A DNA stretch of 5,046 bases from Nitrospirota bacterium (lineage in GTDB: Bacteria > NPL-UPA2 > JAADIA01). Below the pieces are notes generated by a model that had not been told where the DNA came from, ran no database searches, and saw only the letters and a list, made by a program, of their open reading frames with translations. The DNA lies in assembly GCA_013151555.1 (NCBI GenBank), contig JAADIA010000005.1, positions 1-5,046 of the forward strand. Direction: 5' to 3'. The position numbers and the translations under genes are program-made. Shown here in pieces: positions 3,827 through 5,046 of the stretch (its first letter is position 1; each line of letters begins with the position of its first letter).

Positions 3827-5046
3827 ATGCTCAGTGATATAAGAATAGTTGAAATAGAGCCAATATTCAAAAAAGAAAAGTTTCGCACCCCGCTCAAGTT
3901 CGGGACCGGTCATATAGAGGAAATCACCTCGGTAGTAGTCCGGGCTAAAGTTGAAAACCGGAAAGGCCGGGTAGCGGAAGGTTGGGGGAACATACTCCTT
4001 AGCGACCTCTGGGCCTTCCCCAGTGAGAAGGTAGCCCATGAGGAGCGGGATAAAGCCATGCAACAGTTAACGGCGGAGTTTTGCCGCCGAATGGCAACAT
4101 CTAAGAAATATGGCCATCCGGTTGATTTATATTTAGAAGCCAAATCGGAATTACTGAATCTGGCCGGGGAGATTAGTAAAAAGCTGAATTTAGCGGAACC
4201 TTTGCCGGTTCTGGCCGCCCTGGTTTGCGGTTCACCCGTGGATGCGGCCCTTCATGACGGTTTCGGTCAGGTGAATGAAATAGAAACGTATGCCGGCTAC
4301 GGCCCGGAGTTTATGGAACATGACTTGAGCCGGTATTTAGGTAAGGAGTTCAAAGGTAAATTCATCGCCGACTTCATAAAGAAGGAGTATACCCGCAACC
4401 TGCCTGTTTTTCATTTAGTGGGCGGGATGGATAAACTTCTCCGTTCAGAGGTTGATGAGACCGATCCACAGGACGGGCTGCCGGTAAGTTTAGAAGAATG
4501 GATAGATAAAGAAGGTATTTTTTGTTTCAAGGTAAAACTTACCGGTAAAGATATCGCTGCCGATGTGGAACGCACAAAGGCAGTGGCTGATGTTGCCAGT
4601 CAAGGCAGGGATAAATTTTACCTGAGCATCGACCCCAACGAGATGTGTTCATCCCCTGAGGTAGTTATAGAATATCTGTATAAGCTGAGAGAGGTCTCAC
4701 CTCTTGCCTTTGAGAACTTACTGTACATCGAACAGCCCACGGAGAGAGAGCTGGGAGCTCATCATTTTGATATGGCTCAACTGGCAAAGTTAAAACCTGT
4801 CTTAGCCGACGAGGGAATAACGGATGTGGATACGTTCCAATTAGCCAGAAAGCTAAACTGGTCCGGAGTAGCCCTGAAGACCTGTAAAGGGCATTCTGCC
4901 GCCCTTCTTTATGTAGCTCTGTGCCAGAGATATAATATGATTTACAGTGTTCAGGACTTGACCAACCCCGGCCTGTCCCTGATTCAATCCGTAGGTCTGG
5001 CTGCCCGGATAGAGCCGGTTATGGGAGTAGAGTATAACTCCCGGCA
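3827..5046 (+). CDS. Enolase-superfamily (muconate lactonizing/mandelate racemase-like) enzyme, partial at right edge
   Basis: The frame opens at ATG 3827, 14 bp after the previous stop, and runs 406 codons to the window end without a stop. Only a weak GGGA Shine-Dalgarno is present. Enolase-superfamily enzymes abstract the proton alpha to a carboxylate with Mg2+, giving epimerisation, dehydration or cycloisomerisation. The barrel carries the full set: K235-x-K237 at the second strand, D269-P-N-E272, E302-Q-P and D328-E329-G as metal-ligand positions, and K351 (KTCKGH) as the opposite acid/base. This Lys/Lys layout fits the muconate-lactonizing/dipeptide-epimerase subgroup rather than the His/Asp mandelate racemase type. 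The part before the barrel lysine is about 70 residues longer than usual (K at 235, not near 160). It holds FRTPLKFG and AEGWGNILLSDLWAFPS, resembling uncharacterised proteins I associate with Planctomycetes-like glycan loci. Only a short C-terminal end should be missing. A sugar acid or lactone is a plausible substrate given the neighbours, but this is inference. Confidence 0.85.
   Translation, partial: MLSDIRIVEIEPIFKKEKFRTPLKFGTGHIEEITSVVVRAKVENRKGRVAEGWGNILLSDLWAFPSEKVAHEERDKAMQQLTAEFCRRMATSKKYGHPVDLYLEAKSELLNLAGEISKKLNLAEPLPVLAALVCGSPVDAALHDGFGQVNEIETYAGYGPEFMEHDLSRYLGKEFKGKFIADFIKKEYTRNLPVFHLVGGMDKLLRSEVDETDPQDGLPVSLEEWIDKEGIFCFKVKLTGKDIAADVERTKAVADVASQGRDKFYLSIDPNEMCSSPEVVIEYLYKLREVSPLAFENLLYIEQPTERELGAHHFDMAQLAKLKPVLADEGITDVDTFQLARKLNWSGVALKTCKGHSAALLYVALCQRYNMIYSVQDLTNPGLSLIQSVGLAARIEPVMGVEYNSR

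Noticed and set aside
3294-4143. Open frames in and opposite the second oxidoreductase and the enolase-superfamily gene (3294-3647, 3391-3654, 3809-4063, 3910-4143)
   Set aside because: The sense frames carry catalytic motifs end to end; these are shadows.
1-5046. tRNA or rRNA genes, CRISPR arrays, insertion sequences, riboswitches
   Set aside because: Read on both strands, no cloverleaf, spaced direct-repeat array, transposase motif or known aptamer core was seen.

Overview
The window holds the middle of a divergently transcribed catabolic locus from a bacterium, probably a lineage that degrades sulfated or otherwise complex glycans. The gene families (sulfatase, six-hairpin glycosidase, Gfo/Idh/MocA oxidoreductases, enolase-superfamily enzyme, GntR regulator) are typical of polysaccharide-degrading Planctomycetes/Verrucomicrobia-like, Atribacterota-like or Firmicutes-like bacteria. 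Strong purine-rich Shine-Dalgarno sites, tight gene spacing and a sigma70/A-type promoter agree with a bacterium, but I cannot place the phylum from the sequence alone.

Left arm, minus strand (1-1340). A large open frame reads from ATG 1064 off the left edge. It encodes the first 354 residues of an (alpha/alpha)6 six-hairpin glycosidase-like protein. Just upstream, overlapping its start by 23 bp, is the C-terminal remnant (about 95 residues) of a sulfatase with no catalytic domain. A strong ribosome-binding site and ATG sit immediately before the remnant but in the wrong frame, as if the gene had lost its middle by an internal deletion.

Centre (about 1330-1600). This is a non-coding divergent control region. 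It has an 8-bp-arm inverted repeat, a GC-rich hairpin, and a good promoter (TTGACA / TAAAAT) facing right, with small dyads in and after it.

Right arm, plus strand (about 1601-5046). A GntR-type winged-helix DNA-binding domain is spread over three reading frames and lacks any effector domain. Its last frame ends in an ATGA overlap with an intact Gfo/Idh/MocA oxidoreductase (310 aa). A second, more canonical Gfo/Idh/MocA dehydrogenase (335 aa) follows, then an enolase-superfamily enzyme (406 residues visible, running off the right edge) with a complete Lys/Lys and three-carboxylate active site.

Taken together: the glycosidase (and formerly the sulfatase) would release a sugar or uronic acid. 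The two oxidoreductases and the enolase-superfamily enzyme would convert it by oxidation/reduction and by alpha-proton abstraction (epimerisation or dehydration). The first gene of each divergent operon, sulfatase and GntR regulator, is decayed, while every downstream gene is open. This suggests a locus that has lost substrate desulfation and dedicated regulation but kept its sugar-processing enzymes. The substrate is not determinable from the sequence.
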